A stretch of 64,000 nucleotides of DNA, taken from the NCBI GenBank assembly GCA_035650215.1, contig DASRIC010000055.1:1-64000 (forward strand), given 5' to 3'. The translations under genes were made by a program, and so were the position numbers. Positions 16,933 to 25,785 of the stretch are shown in pieces (within the stretch, counting starts at the first letter, position 1; every line of letters starts with the position of its first letter). Below the pieces are notes generated by a model, which worked only from the letters and a program-made list of their open reading frames with translations, searched no databases and had not been told where the DNA came from. Source of the DNA: JACVRW01 sp035650215. GTDB lineage: Bacteria; Actinomycetota; Thermoleophilia; Solirubrobacterales; Thermoleophilaceae.

Positions 16933-17946
16933 ATGCGACAGCTCACGCTGACCGAAGACCGACGGGTGGAATGGCTCGACGTGCCCGACCCGCTCCTGCG
17001 CGAGGCGAACGACGCGCTCGTGCGCCCGCTGGCGACGGCGCTCTGCGACCTCGACCTGCCGATCATCCGCGGTCAGGCGCCGTTCCCCACGCCGATCGCG
17101 CTCGGTCACGAGTTCGTGGCCGAGGTCGTGGCCACGGGGGACATGACCGAGATCGAGTCCGGCGCGCGCGTGGTGGTGCCCTTCCAGATCTCGTGCGGCG
17201 AGTGCGAGCGCTGCGCCCGCGGCCAGACGGGCGACTGCCTGACCGTGCCGAAGATGTCGACGTTCGGCTTCGGGCAGTTCGGCGGGGACTGGGGCGGCGC
17301 GCTCTCGGACCTCGTGCGGGTGCCGTTCGCCGACCACATGCTGGTCGAGGTGCCCGCGAGGGTCGAGCCGGCCACCGTGGCGAGCGCCAGCGACAACATC
17401 CCCGACGGCTGGCGCACGGTGGCGGCCCCACTCGAGCGCCGGCCCGGGGCGCCGGTGCTGGTGATGGGCGGCGGCGGGCCGAGCATCGGCCTCTACGCGG
17501 TCGACGCCGCGCTGGCACTCGGCTCCGAGCGTGTGACCTACCTCGACACGGACCCCGATCGGCTCGAGGTCGCCGAACAGCTCGGCGCGCACGTGCGAGA
17601 CAGCGAGCCGCCGGAGCGGCTGGATCCCTTCCCGATCACGGTCGACGCCGGCGCCACCCGGGAGAGCCTCTCCTGCGCGCTGCGCTCGACCGAGCCCGGC
17701 GGCGACTGCACCAGCACCGGCATCCTGTTCGAGCCCGAAACGGCCCTGCCGCTGCTCGAGATGTACACGAGCGGCGTGCACTTCCACATCGGGCGCGCGC
17801 AGGCGCGGCCCGCGATACCGAGGATCCTCGAGCTCGTGGCGGAGGGGAGGCTGCGCCCGCAGCTCGTTACGAGCAACGTGGTGGCCTGGGACGACGCCGC
17901 CGAGGCGGTGCAGTCTCCGGAGCGCAAGCTCGTCGTCGTGCGTTGA
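16933..17946 (+). CDS. Zinc-dependent alcohol dehydrogenase family protein
   Basis: 337 aa. MDR pattern: ALGHEFVAEVVATG with the catalytic-zinc His/Glu, structural zinc cysteines CGECERCARGQTGDC, and cofactor turn VMGGGGPSIGLYAV, which departs slightly from GxGxxG. The first catalytic cysteine is present as ATALCDLDLPI. The group includes sugar, polyol and aryl-alcohol dehydrogenases; the substrate is unclear. It follows the carboxylase gene by 15 bp. The convergent MBL gene ends 13 bp away. Confidence 0.82.
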   Translation: MRQLTLTEDRRVEWLDVPDPLLREANDALVRPLATALCDLDLPIIRGQAPFPTPIALGHEFVAEVVATGDMTEIESGARVVVPFQISCGECERCARGQTGDCLTVPKMSTFGFGQFGGDWGGALSDLVRVPFADHMLVEVPARVEPATVASASDNIPDGWRTVAAPLERRPGAPVLVMGGGGPSIGLYAVDAALALGSERVTYLDTDPDRLEVAEQLGAHVRDSEPPERLDPFPITVDAGATRESLSCALRSTEPGGDCTSTGILFEPETALPLLEMYTSGVHFHIGRAQARPAIPRILELVAEGRLRPQLVTSNVVAWDDAAEAVQSPERKLVVVR

Positions 17947-17959
17947 GCGCGGCGGGCTC

Positions 17960-18745
17960 TCAGATCCGCGTGAGGTTCTCGCGGTGGATCTTGCGCTGGG
18001 CGCTCGAGTCGCGGCCGTCGGGCAGCTTCGGCCGCTCGTCGCCGGCCTCGAGCCGATCGAGGTAGGCGAGGTCCTCCTCGATCAGCCGCAGCGCCCCTTC
18101 CGAGCCGTGCGCCGGGCCGTGCCCGGGCACGATCGTGGCCGCGTCGCCGACCAGCGGCGTGAGCCGCGCGAGCGTGGCGCGGTAGTCCTCGAGCCCTCCG
18201 CCCTCCGAGATCCACGGGATCTCGACCGACGAGACGTAGTCGCCAACCACCAGCAGCCCGTGCGAGCGGGCGAGGATCGCCATGCCGTCCGGCGTGTGCC
18301 CCTCGGCCGGATGGAGCTCGAGCTCGATCTGGCCGTCGCCGCTCCCGAGGTCGATCCGGCCCGGTACCGGCAGCGCCTGCACCTGCCCGAGCGCCAGTGG
18401 CGACGGGCGCTCGATGTAGAACGCGCCGTCGTACGCGCGCAGCCCGCGCTGGGTCTCCCCCGGCGCGGTACGCATGCGCTCGACCGACGACTCGCCCATG
18501 CCGAGCGTCAGGCCGGGAAACGCGAGCCGGCCGAGCACGTGGTCGAAGTCCGCGTGGGTGGCGAGGAGCCCGTCGGGCTCGAAGCCGGCGCGCGCGAGCA
18601 GCCCCGGCAGGGCGTCGAGCTCGTCCGGCAGGTAGGGAGAGTCGATGAGCACCCCCTCGCCGCCGGCCCGGAGGGCCACCGCGTTCGTCTGCCAGAACGC
18701 GCTGGTTACTAAGAGGGCGTCCTTGCTGAGCGAGACGGCCCGCAC
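17960..18745 (-). CDS. MBL-fold metallohydrolase
   Basis: 261 aa from a GTG at 18745, 5 bp after the HAD gene stop. Metallo-beta-lactamase motifs: THADFDHVLG (an HxDxDH variant, with Asp in place of the second His of HxHxDH), LHPAEGHTPDG, VVGDYV and IVPGHGPAHG. Binuclear metal hydrolases of this type cleave thioesters, lactones or phosphodiesters; the substrate is not deducible. It is the second gene of a HAD-MBL pair. Confidence 0.82.
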   Translation of the reverse strand: MRAVSLSKDALLVTSAFWQTNAVALRAGGEGVLIDSPYLPDELDALPGLLARAGFEPDGLLATHADFDHVLGRLAFPGLTLGMGESSVERMRTAPGETQRGLRAYDGAFYIERPSPLALGQVQALPVPGRIDLGSGDGQIELELHPAEGHTPDGMAILARSHGLLVVGDYVSSVEIPWISEGGGLEDYRATLARLTPLVGDAATIVPGHGPAHGSEGALRLIEEDLAYLDRLEAGDERPKLPDGRDSSAQRKIHRENLTRI

Positions 18746-18750
18746 GCGGG

Positions 18751-19428
18751 CTACGCGGCCTTCAGCAGCTTGCCCGCCTCGCGGAAGCTCTTGACATCGG
18801 CGTCCGGCTTCTTCCCGGCGGCCTGCTCGCCGTGACGGTTGACCCAGATCACGGGGATCTTCGACTGGAGGCACGGCTCCACGTCGGTGGGATACCCGGA
18901 TGCGATGTGGACCCAGTTCCTCTTCATGCCCTCGATCCGGCGTGCGCACTCCTTGAAGTGCGCCGGATCGGGCTTGTAGCTGCGCACCTGCTGGGCGGTG
19001 ACCACCAGGTCGAAGTCGGTGCGGAAATGGCGACGGGTCGCGCCGAGGAGCTTGTCGTCGATGTTGGAGAGGATTCCCACCTCGTACTTCTTCGAGAAGC
19101 GCTCGAGCTGGGCGTTGGTCTCGCGGTAGGGCTGCCAGCGCGGCACGCTGTTGGGAAGGAAGTTCGAGCGCGAGGGCTCGAGCTCCCAGCCGAGCTCGCC
19201 GGCCACGCGGACGGCTGTCCGCCGCAGCACCTCGGCGTACAGCTCGTAGGAGCCGCGCTGGATCTCTCGCTGGATCTCCACGAAGCGGGGCACGAGCTGC
19301 TCGCGATCGATCGTGAAGCCGTCGCGATCGGCCTCTTTCTGGAAGGCCTCGTACACGCCGGTCTCCCAGTCGATCAGCGTGCCGTAGCAGTCGAAGGTCA
19401 CGAACTTGACGTCTTTCGGAAGAGCCAT
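18751..19428 (-). CDS. Haloacid dehalogenase type II family hydrolase
   Basis: 225 aa. HAD motifs: TFDCYGTLIDWE (nucleophile Asp), LSNIDDKLL (motif II Ser), Lys in SYKPDPAHF (motif III), and the motif IV region SGYPTDVEPC. Tyr/Trp residues near the N-terminus (CYGTLIDWE) are characteristic of L-2-haloacid dehalogenases, so it may hydrolyse C-halogen or phosphate esters. It is first in an operon with the MBL gene. A 44-bp hairpin element lies upstream, between it and the 3' end of the next gene. Confidence 0.82.
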   Translation of the reverse strand: MALPKDVKFVTFDCYGTLIDWETGVYEAFQKEADRDGFTIDREQLVPRFVEIQREIQRGSYELYAEVLRRTAVRVAGELGWELEPSRSNFLPNSVPRWQPYRETNAQLERFSKKYEVGILSNIDDKLLGATRRHFRTDFDLVVTAQQVRSYKPDPAHFKECARRIEGMKRNWVHIASGYPTDVEPCLQSKIPVIWVNRHGEQAAGKKPDADVKSFREAGKLLKAA

Positions 19429-19502
19429 GAAGTCTTTCGTCGGTTGCGCCGGCCGCGCCCGCGGCCAAACGGCCGCGCATCCTATCTACCCCGCATGGCG
19501 AT

Positions 19503-19546
19503 GAACGTCCCTGACCACCCCCTATAGCCCATAGTCCGGGACGTTC
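19503..19546. repeat. 44-bp hairpin element, copy 1
   Basis: Begins GAACGTCCC and ends GGGACGTTC (9-bp perfect inverted ends); pairing can extend to 13 bp with one mismatch. It has 39 of 44 bases identical to copy 3 at 45038. It lies 30 bp beyond the stop of the membrane/coiled-coil gene (minus strand) and before the HAD gene start. There is no T-run, so intrinsic termination is uncertain. Confidence 0.85.
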
Positions 19547-19576
19547 ATCTCGCGGCCGGCCTGGCGGCGCCGAGGG

Positions 19577-20341
19577 CTAGCCGCTCTCGTACGCCTCCGA
19601 CATTCCCGCCGCCACGGCGCCGACCTCCTCGCGCAGCGCGCGCACCTCGCCGGCCAGGCGCTGCTGGTTGGCGGCCTCGGTCGAGGCGGACACCGACACC
19701 AGGTTGCCGCGTACGGTGTCGAGCTCCACCAGCACGCGCTCCATCTCGTCGTAGAAGCGCTGCAGCTGGCCCTCCATGCGGTGCAGCACCAGGAGCTGGT
19801 TCTCGAGCGCCGAGCTCAGATCCCTCTTCGACGGCTGGCCGCCGATCTGCGCGAGCCGCTGCTCGACCCACGACGGCGGGGTCTCGGCCAGCGCCTCGTA
19901 GAGCAGCTGCGCACGGCGCGCGCCGTCCTCCATGGCCCGGATGAAGCGGTCGACCTCGGTCGACACCTCGTCGTACGGCAGCTCGGCGCGCTCGATCGCC
20001 TCCCGGATGCGCAGCTCACGCCGCCGGCCCTCGCGCACGAGGCCGGCGATCGGCTCCGCCAGGTTCTCGGGATCGAGCCGGCCGGCGTCGATCGCTTGGC
20101 GGCGCCTCTCCTTCTCGCGTGTGAGCACCTTGTTCGCCTCGTCCTCGTCGAAGTAGGTGCGCGCGCACGCGACCCCGTAGACCACGATCCCCACGGCCAG
20201 CACCGGCAGGAGCACGTCCAGCAGCAGGCCGGCGATCACGATCGCCGCGAGCAGGATCACGTTGAACGGCTGCGTGAGCGCGTTCGCGATCAGCGCGCGG
20301 TTGTACTCGCTGCGGCTGTAGGGACGCCTCTCGTCCGCCAT
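19577..20341 (-). CDS. Membrane-anchored coiled-coil protein
   Basis: 254 aa. Two hydrophobic helices at about residues 25-60 (NVILLAAIVIAGLLLDVLLPVL...), then about 190 residues of charged helix with heptad character (REKERRRQAIDAG, LYEALAETPPSWVEQRLAQIG, ENQLLVLHRMEGQLQRFYDEMERV). No family was recognised. Its ATG overlaps the stop of the VWA gene, so the two are made together. It may be a cytoplasmic scaffold for the exported VWA protein, which is inference. Confidence 0.75.
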   Translation of the reverse strand: MADERRPYSRSEYNRALIANALTQPFNVILLAAIVIAGLLLDVLLPVLAVGIVVYGVACARTYFDEDEANKVLTREKERRRQAIDAGRLDPENLAEPIAGLVREGRRRELRIREAIERAELPYDEVSTEVDRFIRAMEDGARRAQLLYEALAETPPSWVEQRLAQIGGQPSKRDLSSALENQLLVLHRMEGQLQRFYDEMERVLVELDTVRGNLVSVSASTEAANQQRLAGEVRALREEVGAVAAGMSEAYESG

Positions 20342-22017
20342 CAGAAGAAGCTCGAGATGCTCCGGTAGACCGACTCGATGTCCTCGGTGCTGCCCTCGTA
20401 GGCCTGCCCGCCCGAGGCCTCCGAGATCGCCGCGAGCGCCTCCGCGGCGCCGGCGGCCCCTGCGCTGTAGGCGATCGTGAACACCCTCACCTGATCGTCC
20501 GAGTCGCCCTGGGCGCGAACGGCGTCCACCGCCTGCTGCGCGTCCGCGCTCGAGTCGGTGTCCTCGCCGTCGGTGAGCACCACCACCGCGTTGATGCGCT
20601 CCGGGCTCGCGTCGCGCCTGACCTGCTCGAACGCGTCGATGGTGGCGTCGTACACCGCCGTGCCGCCGTCGGCGATCAGGCCGCGGACGGTCGAGCGCAG
20701 CTCGCGCTCGCTCTGGCTGAACGGGGTCACCGGGATCAGCGGCGTGATCTGATCCGAGAAGATCGTGAGCCCCACGCTGTCCTGCCGGCCCACCTCGCGG
20801 AAGAAGGTCTCGAGCCCCCGCTTGGCGTTCACGAGCCGGTTCTCGTCGTTCATCGACCCGGACGTGTCGACCACAAGCAACACGTTCGCGGGCTTGCGGT
20901 CCTCGCGCCAGACGCGCTTGATCGTGTCGAGCACCCGCGGCTCGGGCAGGCCGAGCACCCGCTCGGGCTGAGCCGGATCCACCCCGTTCGCCTTGGATAC
21001 GGGCGCCACCGGCGGCTGCTCGAGGTCCGCCGGGCGGAAGCCGAAGCGCGCGGCCAGCTCGGGGTCGATGCGCTCCGCGAGGAACTCCTGGAAGCGCTCG
21101 GCGGCCTGGCGCTCGCGGGGGCTGACCCAGGGCGCGTCGAGCACGATGAACGGGTTGTCCGAGTAGAAGGTGCCCTCGGGCGGATAGAGCGCCACGAGCT
21201 TTGGCTGGCCGCCACGGTTCTTGTTGAAGTCGAGCAGCGTGACCTCCTCCATCGCGACCGCGGAGGCGTAGCCCGGGCCCTCCTTGCGCATCTGCTCGGC
21301 GATGAAGAGCGTGGTGTCGCCGTAGTGGACGATCGAGCGCTCGATGTCGCGCACCACGGCGCGCGCCTTCTCGTTCGTCACGTCGGCCTCGGTCAGGCCC
21401 TCCTTCTTGCCGGTCGCGGCGTAGTACTCGGCCACCACCGCCGACAGCCCCGACGTCGAGAAGTCCGGGTTGGTATGCACGAGCTTGAAGGTGCCGAACT
21501 CGGGCCTCCCGAACTCGGCGAACCCCTGGCCCGAGCGTGCCAGCTGGATGATCTCCTCGAAGCCGAGCTGCTTCTGCGGCCAGCCGAGCGCCCGCGCGAA
21601 CGGCTCCCACATCGCAATCACGAGCGGCGTGCGCACGATCGACGGGTTCTCGTCGGGCGCGTAGGGGCGGTCGGCGTCGAAGTTGAGCAGCCGCCCCCAG
21701 AGCGAGGACGCGGGCGACCAGACCACGGGCTTGTAGCGACCCTGTGCAATGCGAGTCTCGGCCTCGCCGCTCGAAACCACATCGCCCTTCACGAACGCCT
21801 TGCCGTCCTCCTCGTTGAACTGGCGGATCAGTGGTGTGAGGAGCTTCTCCTTCTCGGGCGAGTAGGCGAATGGGATGCGAAGCGCGCCCTCGGGCACCGC
21901 GCCTGAGCCGCCGCCCGAGCTCCCGTCCCCACCGTCGCCACCGCCGGAAGCGACGAGCGCGACCGCCGCCACGGCGAGCGCCGCCACGATCACGATGAGG
22001 AGCTGACTGCGCTTCAT
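20341..22017 (-). CDS. Substrate-binding-like plus VWA domain protein (exported)
   Basis: 558 aa. N-terminal membrane helix or signal (residues 5-24), then a Gly/Ser linker. Residues about 45-330 form a periplasmic-binding-protein-like domain (IRQFNEEDGKAFVKGDVV, VWSPASSLWGRLLN). A VWA domain follows from about 375 to the end, with an intact metal site: DTSGSMN, a central Thr (GGTAVYD) and VLTDGED. Such fusions sit at the cell surface and bind ligands through a metal. Partner: the overlapping downstream membrane coiled-coil gene. Confidence 0.85.
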   Translation of the reverse strand: MKRSQLLIVIVAALAVAAVALVASGGGDGGDGSSGGGSGAVPEGALRIPFAYSPEKEKLLTPLIRQFNEEDGKAFVKGDVVSSGEAETRIAQGRYKPVVWSPASSLWGRLLNFDADRPYAPDENPSIVRTPLVIAMWEPFARALGWPQKQLGFEEIIQLARSGQGFAEFGRPEFGTFKLVHTNPDFSTSGLSAVVAEYYAATGKKEGLTEADVTNEKARAVVRDIERSIVHYGDTTLFIAEQMRKEGPGYASAVAMEEVTLLDFNKNRGGQPKLVALYPPEGTFYSDNPFIVLDAPWVSPRERQAAERFQEFLAERIDPELAARFGFRPADLEQPPVAPVSKANGVDPAQPERVLGLPEPRVLDTIKRVWREDRKPANVLLVVDTSGSMNDENRLVNAKRGLETFFREVGRQDSVGLTIFSDQITPLIPVTPFSQSERELRSTVRGLIADGGTAVYDATIDAFEQVRRDASPERINAVVVLTDGEDTDSSADAQQAVDAVRAQGDSDDQVRVFTIAYSAGAAGAAEALAAISEASGGQAYEGSTEDIESVYRSISSFF

Positions 22018-22050
22018 CCGGCCACCCTACTTCGGGGACTCCTCGGTATC

Positions 22051-23169
22051 GTGGCGAACGCCGTGGCCGAGCTCACCAACATCTCGCTCTCGCGCGGCGC
22101 GCCCTCGCTCGACATCATCGCCGTCGACGAGCTGAGAGCCGCGGCGGACCGCGCCTTCCGGCACGACCCCGGCGGGGCCTTCGCGTACGGCACGTCGGCC
22201 GGCTACCCGCGGCTGCTCGAGTGGCTCGCGAAGAAGCATGAGGTTGCTCCCGAGCGGCTCGTGGCCACGAACGGTTCGATGCAGGCGGACGCGTTCCTGT
22301 TCCAGCAGCTCGTGGCGCCGGGCGACGTCGTGGTCGTGGAGGCCCCCACCTACGACCGCACGCTGCTCTCGCTGCGCCAGCTCGGCGCCGAGATCCTCGC
22401 TATCCCGCTCGAGGAGGACGGCATCGACGTCGAGGCGCTGGCCTCCGCGCTCGACGGCGGCGCGCGGCCCACCCTCGCGCACATCATCCCCAACTTCCAG
22501 AACCCGGCCGGCTGCACGCTGTCACTCGAGAAGCGCCAGCGGCTGCTCGAGCTGGCCGCCGCCCACGACTTCACGATCTTCGAGGACGACCCGTACGTGG
22601 AGCTGCGCTTCGAGGGCCGGCAGCATCCGACGATGCTCGAGCTGGACGCCGGCGAGGGCCGGGTCGTGTACGCGTCCTCGTTCTCGAAGACGGTCTGCCC
22701 GGGGATCCGCGTGGGCTACCTGGTGGGGGCCCCGGACCTGATCGGGACCGTCCGAAAGCGCGCCACGGAGACCTACATCTCGCCGAACATGGTGGCGCAG
22801 GCGATCGTGGCCGAGTTCTGTCACTCCGGGGCGATCGAGCATTCGATCGCGACCGTCAAGGAGGCGCTCCGCGAGCGCCGGGACGCCACCTGCGACGCCC
22901 TCGGCCGCCACCTGCCCGACGCGCGCTTCGTCACTCCGGAGGGCGGCTACTTCCTCTGGGTGGACCTGCCCGAGGGCAGCGAGGTCGCGCGGCTAGAGAC
23001 GGGCGCCAAGGAGCGCGGGGTGGTGTTCGTCAAGGGCAGCGACTTCCTGCTCGAGGGCGGGGAGAGCTCGCTGCGGCTCGCCTACTCGGCCGTGCCACCC
23101 GACCAGATCGAGGAGGGCATCGCGCGCGTGGCCGATGCCTACCGCGAGCTGGCCGGGGCCGCTGCGTGA
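22051..23169 (+). CDS. PLP-dependent class I/II aminotransferase (2-aminoadipate aminotransferase-like)
   Basis: 372 aa from GTG 22051. Fold type I aminotransferase: GTSAGYPRLLEWLA, IPNFQNPAGCTLS, FEDDPYVELRF, and the PLP lysine in YASSFSKTVCPGIRVGY, with Arg in SSLRLAYSA for carboxylate binding. This is the LysN/AAT-I-like group that transaminates 2-aminoadipate, aromatic or branched amino acids. No HTH domain is fused, unlike MocR proteins. Its end overlaps the next membrane gene by 4 bp. Confidence 0.87.
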   Translation: MANAVAELTNISLSRGAPSLDIIAVDELRAAADRAFRHDPGGAFAYGTSAGYPRLLEWLAKKHEVAPERLVATNGSMQADAFLFQQLVAPGDVVVVEAPTYDRTLLSLRQLGAEILAIPLEEDGIDVEALASALDGGARPTLAHIIPNFQNPAGCTLSLEKRQRLLELAAAHDFTIFEDDPYVELRFEGRQHPTMLELDAGEGRVVYASSFSKTVCPGIRVGYLVGAPDLIGTVRKRATETYISPNMVAQAIVAEFCHSGAIEHSIATVKEALRERRDATCDALGRHLPDARFVTPEGGYFLWVDLPEGSEVARLETGAKERGVVFVKGSDFLLEGGESSLRLAYSAVPPDQIEEGIARVADAYRELAGAAA

Positions 23170-23885
23170 TCGACCTCCAGCGCGCGCGGGACATCAGCGA
23201 CCTGTTCGGCGACTCGCTGCGCGTGTACGGCGGTCACTTCGGCGTGTTCATCGCGCTCTCTGCCGCCGTCGTGGTGCCCGCGTCCGTGGCCGTCCAGGGC
23301 ATCGGGCTGGAGCAGCTCACCGCGAGCTACGACGACACGCCGACGCTCGCGCAGGCGGCCGTGCCCACGGTGGTGGGCTTCCTGGTGGTCACGCCGCTCA
23401 TCACGGCGATCTGCATCCACGCGCTGCGCTCGGTGGCCGCGGGCGAGCGGATCGGCGCGCGCGAGGCGCTCGTGTCGGGCTTCGAGGCCTTCACGCCGCT
23501 CTTCTTCGCCGTGGTGCTCGCGGCGCTCGGCATCGCGCTCGGCTTCCTCGCCCTGATCATCCCCGGCATCTACCTGGCGGTGCGCTGGTTCTTCGTGCCG
23601 CAGGCGGTGGTGATCGACGGCGAGCGCGGCCCGGCGGCGCTCACGCGCTCGAGCGCCGTGGTCCAGGGGTTCTGGTGGCGCACCCTCGGTCTCGTGATCG
23701 TCGTGAACCTGGCGGTGGCGATCCCGGCGCTCATCGTGAGCGCCCCGTTCAGCGCGATAGCCGACAGCACCGACCGGGCGATCTGGTCGCTGGCCGGCAC
23801 CATCGTCGCGGAGAGCGTCACAGCGCCGTTCGCGGCGCTCTTCTCGACGTTCCTCTACTACGACCTGCAGGCGCGGCGCTCCTGA
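23166..23885 (+). CDS. Polytopic membrane protein (YciC/GDPD-membrane-domain-like)
   Basis: 239 aa, GTG start. About five or six hydrophobic segments, with the typical LALIIPGIYLAVRWFFVPQAVVIDGERGPAALTRS-type loop split around the fourth helix. The protein at 54605 shares this pattern (LIIPGLILITIWSVVVPVV), so they are paralogs. Homologous domains occur in glycerophosphodiester phosphodiesterase membrane regions; the role is unknown. It overlaps the aminotransferase stop. Confidence 0.75.
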   Translation: MIDLQRARDISDLFGDSLRVYGGHFGVFIALSAAVVVPASVAVQGIGLEQLTASYDDTPTLAQAAVPTVVGFLVVTPLITAICIHALRSVAAGERIGAREALVSGFEAFTPLFFAVVLAALGIALGFLALIIPGIYLAVRWFFVPQAVVIDGERGPAALTRSSAVVQGFWWRTLGLVIVVNLAVAIPALIVSAPFSAIADSTDRAIWSLAGTIVAESVTAPFAALFSTFLYYDLQARRS

Positions 23886-23968
23886 CCGCGCGACAAGGTT
23901 CGGACAGGGTTTCGCCAACCCGCCCGGCCGACACTGGCGGCGACTTCCACGAACCAGAGGAGATCGCC

Positions 23969-25723
23969 GTGAAGACTTCAACGCTCAAGAATCAACGATC
24001 GCTGCTCACGGGCGCCGCCGCCGTGACGGCCGCCGTGCTCGCAGGATTGGTGTTTGCTGCCGCGGCCAGCGCCGCGGAGACGACCTGCTCACTGTCGAAC
24101 GGGGTGCTCGCCCTGAATATGGCTTCGACCAGCAGCGGCACCATGATCCAGACTGCGGGCGGCACGATCGCGATCAACGAAGGGGGGCCGGTGACGTGTG
24201 CAGGAGGGACTCCCACGACCAGCAACATCGACGTCATCCGGGTGGTCGACGTCGCGGACGATCCCAGCACCCCGACCCCCGGGGACGGGAACAGCAACCT
24301 CACCGTCTTGGAGCCGGCGACGTTCGGTCCCGGCTTGACGAGTACCGAGGCCCCCGGGCAGAACGAAATCGAAATCGTGGTCAACATGGGCGCCGGCACC
24401 GACGACAGGCTGCTCGTCACCGAGCAGGCCCCGCGCAGAACCGCCTGGACGGCGGGTAGCTACGGGCTCGACTGGAACGGCGACGGCGACCCGGACCTGG
24501 TGGGAATGGGGAGCTTCGACCGGGTGACGCTGAACGGTGACACCGACAACGACCTCATCAGCGCCTACGGCGGCAACGGCACCGGCGCGCCGCTGGTGGG
24601 ACCAAGGGTCGTGCTCGAGGGCGAGGCCGGTGACGACGAGCTGTTCGGCAGCGATGGCCTTGACGGCATCAGCGGCGGCCCGGGCAACGACTCCCTTGCG
24701 GGCATGGGAGGCGACGACAACCTGAACGGCGGGACCGGCAACAACCGCTTCGTGGGCGGCGCTGGGAGCGACTACGCGAGCTTCAGTACCGCTACCACCG
24801 GCGTCAGCGTCGACCTCGGCCTCACCGGGCCCCAGGATACCGGCGACTACGTCAGCTCGTTCGCGGAGATCGAGAACGTGCTGGGAACGAACTTCGCCGA
24901 CACGCTGGTGGGGAACGGCGCCGCCAACGTGCTTTCGGGCGACAACGGCGACGACACCCTCGACGGCCGTGGCGGCTCGGACGAGCTGATCGGCTACGCG
25001 GGAAGCGACACCGTCACGTACGCGGCCGCCCCCGGCGCGGTGACCGCGGACCTGGCGGCGAGGACCGGCACCCAGGGCGCCGACGCCGACAAGCTGCGCG
25101 AGGCCGAGAACCTGATCGGCTCGCCGTTCGCCGACACGCTGGCCGGCGACGCCGCGGCCAACCGAATCGTGGGCGGCGACGGCGCCGACGCGATCGACGC
25201 CCGCGGCGGAGCCGACCTCGTCGAGCTGCGCGACGGCGTGGGCGATCAGGCGAGCTGCGGCGACGGCGCCGACAGCGTGATCGCCGATCGGCTCGGCATC
25301 GACCTGCTCGCCGCCGACTGCGAAGCCGTCGATCTGCAGCCCGAGCCGGCGCAGCCCCAGGGCGGTGATGCGCCCGTGGTAACTCCGGACCAAGAGCTCC
25401 GCTTCGTGCTCGGCGGATCGCGCTTGCAGCGCGTGCTGCGGCAGAAGGCGGTGCGGGTCCGCGTCCGCTCCCCGCTCGAGGCCAGCACGACGACGGTTAG
25501 CGCGAGCGGCAAGCGGCCCCGCCTCCGGGTGAGGCCGGTGACCGCGGCCGTCCCCGCCGGCTCGACGCGAACGCTCGCCCTCCGCCTGACCCGCAGCCAG
25601 CTCGCGGCGATCCGCCGCGCGCTGGCGGCCGGACGGGCACCGACGCTCGCGGTCAGAGCAGAGGCACGCGACGCGGCCGGCAACCGGGTGGTGCGGACGC
25701 TGCGGGTGAGGACGAGGCGCTAG
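23969..25723 (+). CDS. Secreted calcium-binding RTX-like repeat protein
   Basis: 584 aa from a GTG with AGAGGAG upstream. Signal peptide about residues 1-35 (ending AAAASA|AET). The middle carries Gly/Asp nonapeptide-type repeats (GEAGDDELFGSDGLDG, GGPGNDSLAG, GGDDNLNGGTGNN, SGDNGDDTLDGRGGSDEL), which bind calcium in hemolysin-type proteins. The C-terminal ~110 residues are a basic beta module ending RTLRVRTRR. It is probably an extracellular structural or adhesive protein; no enzyme domain is seen. A convergent hairpin follows. Confidence 0.85.
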   Translation: MKTSTLKNQRSLLTGAAAVTAAVLAGLVFAAAASAAETTCSLSNGVLALNMASTSSGTMIQTAGGTIAINEGGPVTCAGGTPTTSNIDVIRVVDVADDPSTPTPGDGNSNLTVLEPATFGPGLTSTEAPGQNEIEIVVNMGAGTDDRLLVTEQAPRRTAWTAGSYGLDWNGDGDPDLVGMGSFDRVTLNGDTDNDLISAYGGNGTGAPLVGPRVVLEGEAGDDELFGSDGLDGISGGPGNDSLAGMGGDDNLNGGTGNNRFVGGAGSDYASFSTATTGVSVDLGLTGPQDTGDYVSSFAEIENVLGTNFADTLVGNGAANVLSGDNGDDTLDGRGGSDELIGYAGSDTVTYAAAPGAVTADLAARTGTQGADADKLREAENLIGSPFADTLAGDAAANRIVGGDGADAIDARGGADLVELRDGVGDQASCGDGADSVIADRLGIDLLAADCEAVDLQPEPAQPQGGDAPVVTPDQELRFVLGGSRLQRVLRQKAVRVRVRSPLEASTTTVSASGKRPRLRVRPVTAAVPAGSTRTLALRLTRSQLAAIRRALAAGRAPTLAVRAEARDAAGNRVVRTLRVRTRR

Positions 25724-25729
25724 CGCCCG

Positions 25730-25785
25730 ACGGGCCCTGAGCGGGGCGGGCAGGCGACGGCATGCGCGTTCCGCTCAGCGCCCGT
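25730..25785. terminator. Bidirectional hairpin between convergent genes
   Basis: 15-bp arms with one mismatch: ACGGGCCCTGAGCGG (25730-25744) and CCGCTCAGCGCCCGT (25771-25785), separated by 26 bp. It starts 7 bp after the RTX-like gene and overlaps the last codons of the regulator gene on the other strand. No T-run. Confidence 0.55.

Noticed and set aside
19503..19511. GAACGTCCC...GGGACGTTC read as LexA/SOS boxes
   Set aside because: The actinobacterial SOS box is a short GAAC-N4-GTTC palindrome; here the ends are 26 bp apart and the elements sit at gene 3' ends, not promoters.
22051..23169. MocR-type regulator identity for the 22 kb aminotransferase
   Set aside because: The protein starts directly with the aminotransferase domain and has no GntR helix-turn-helix.
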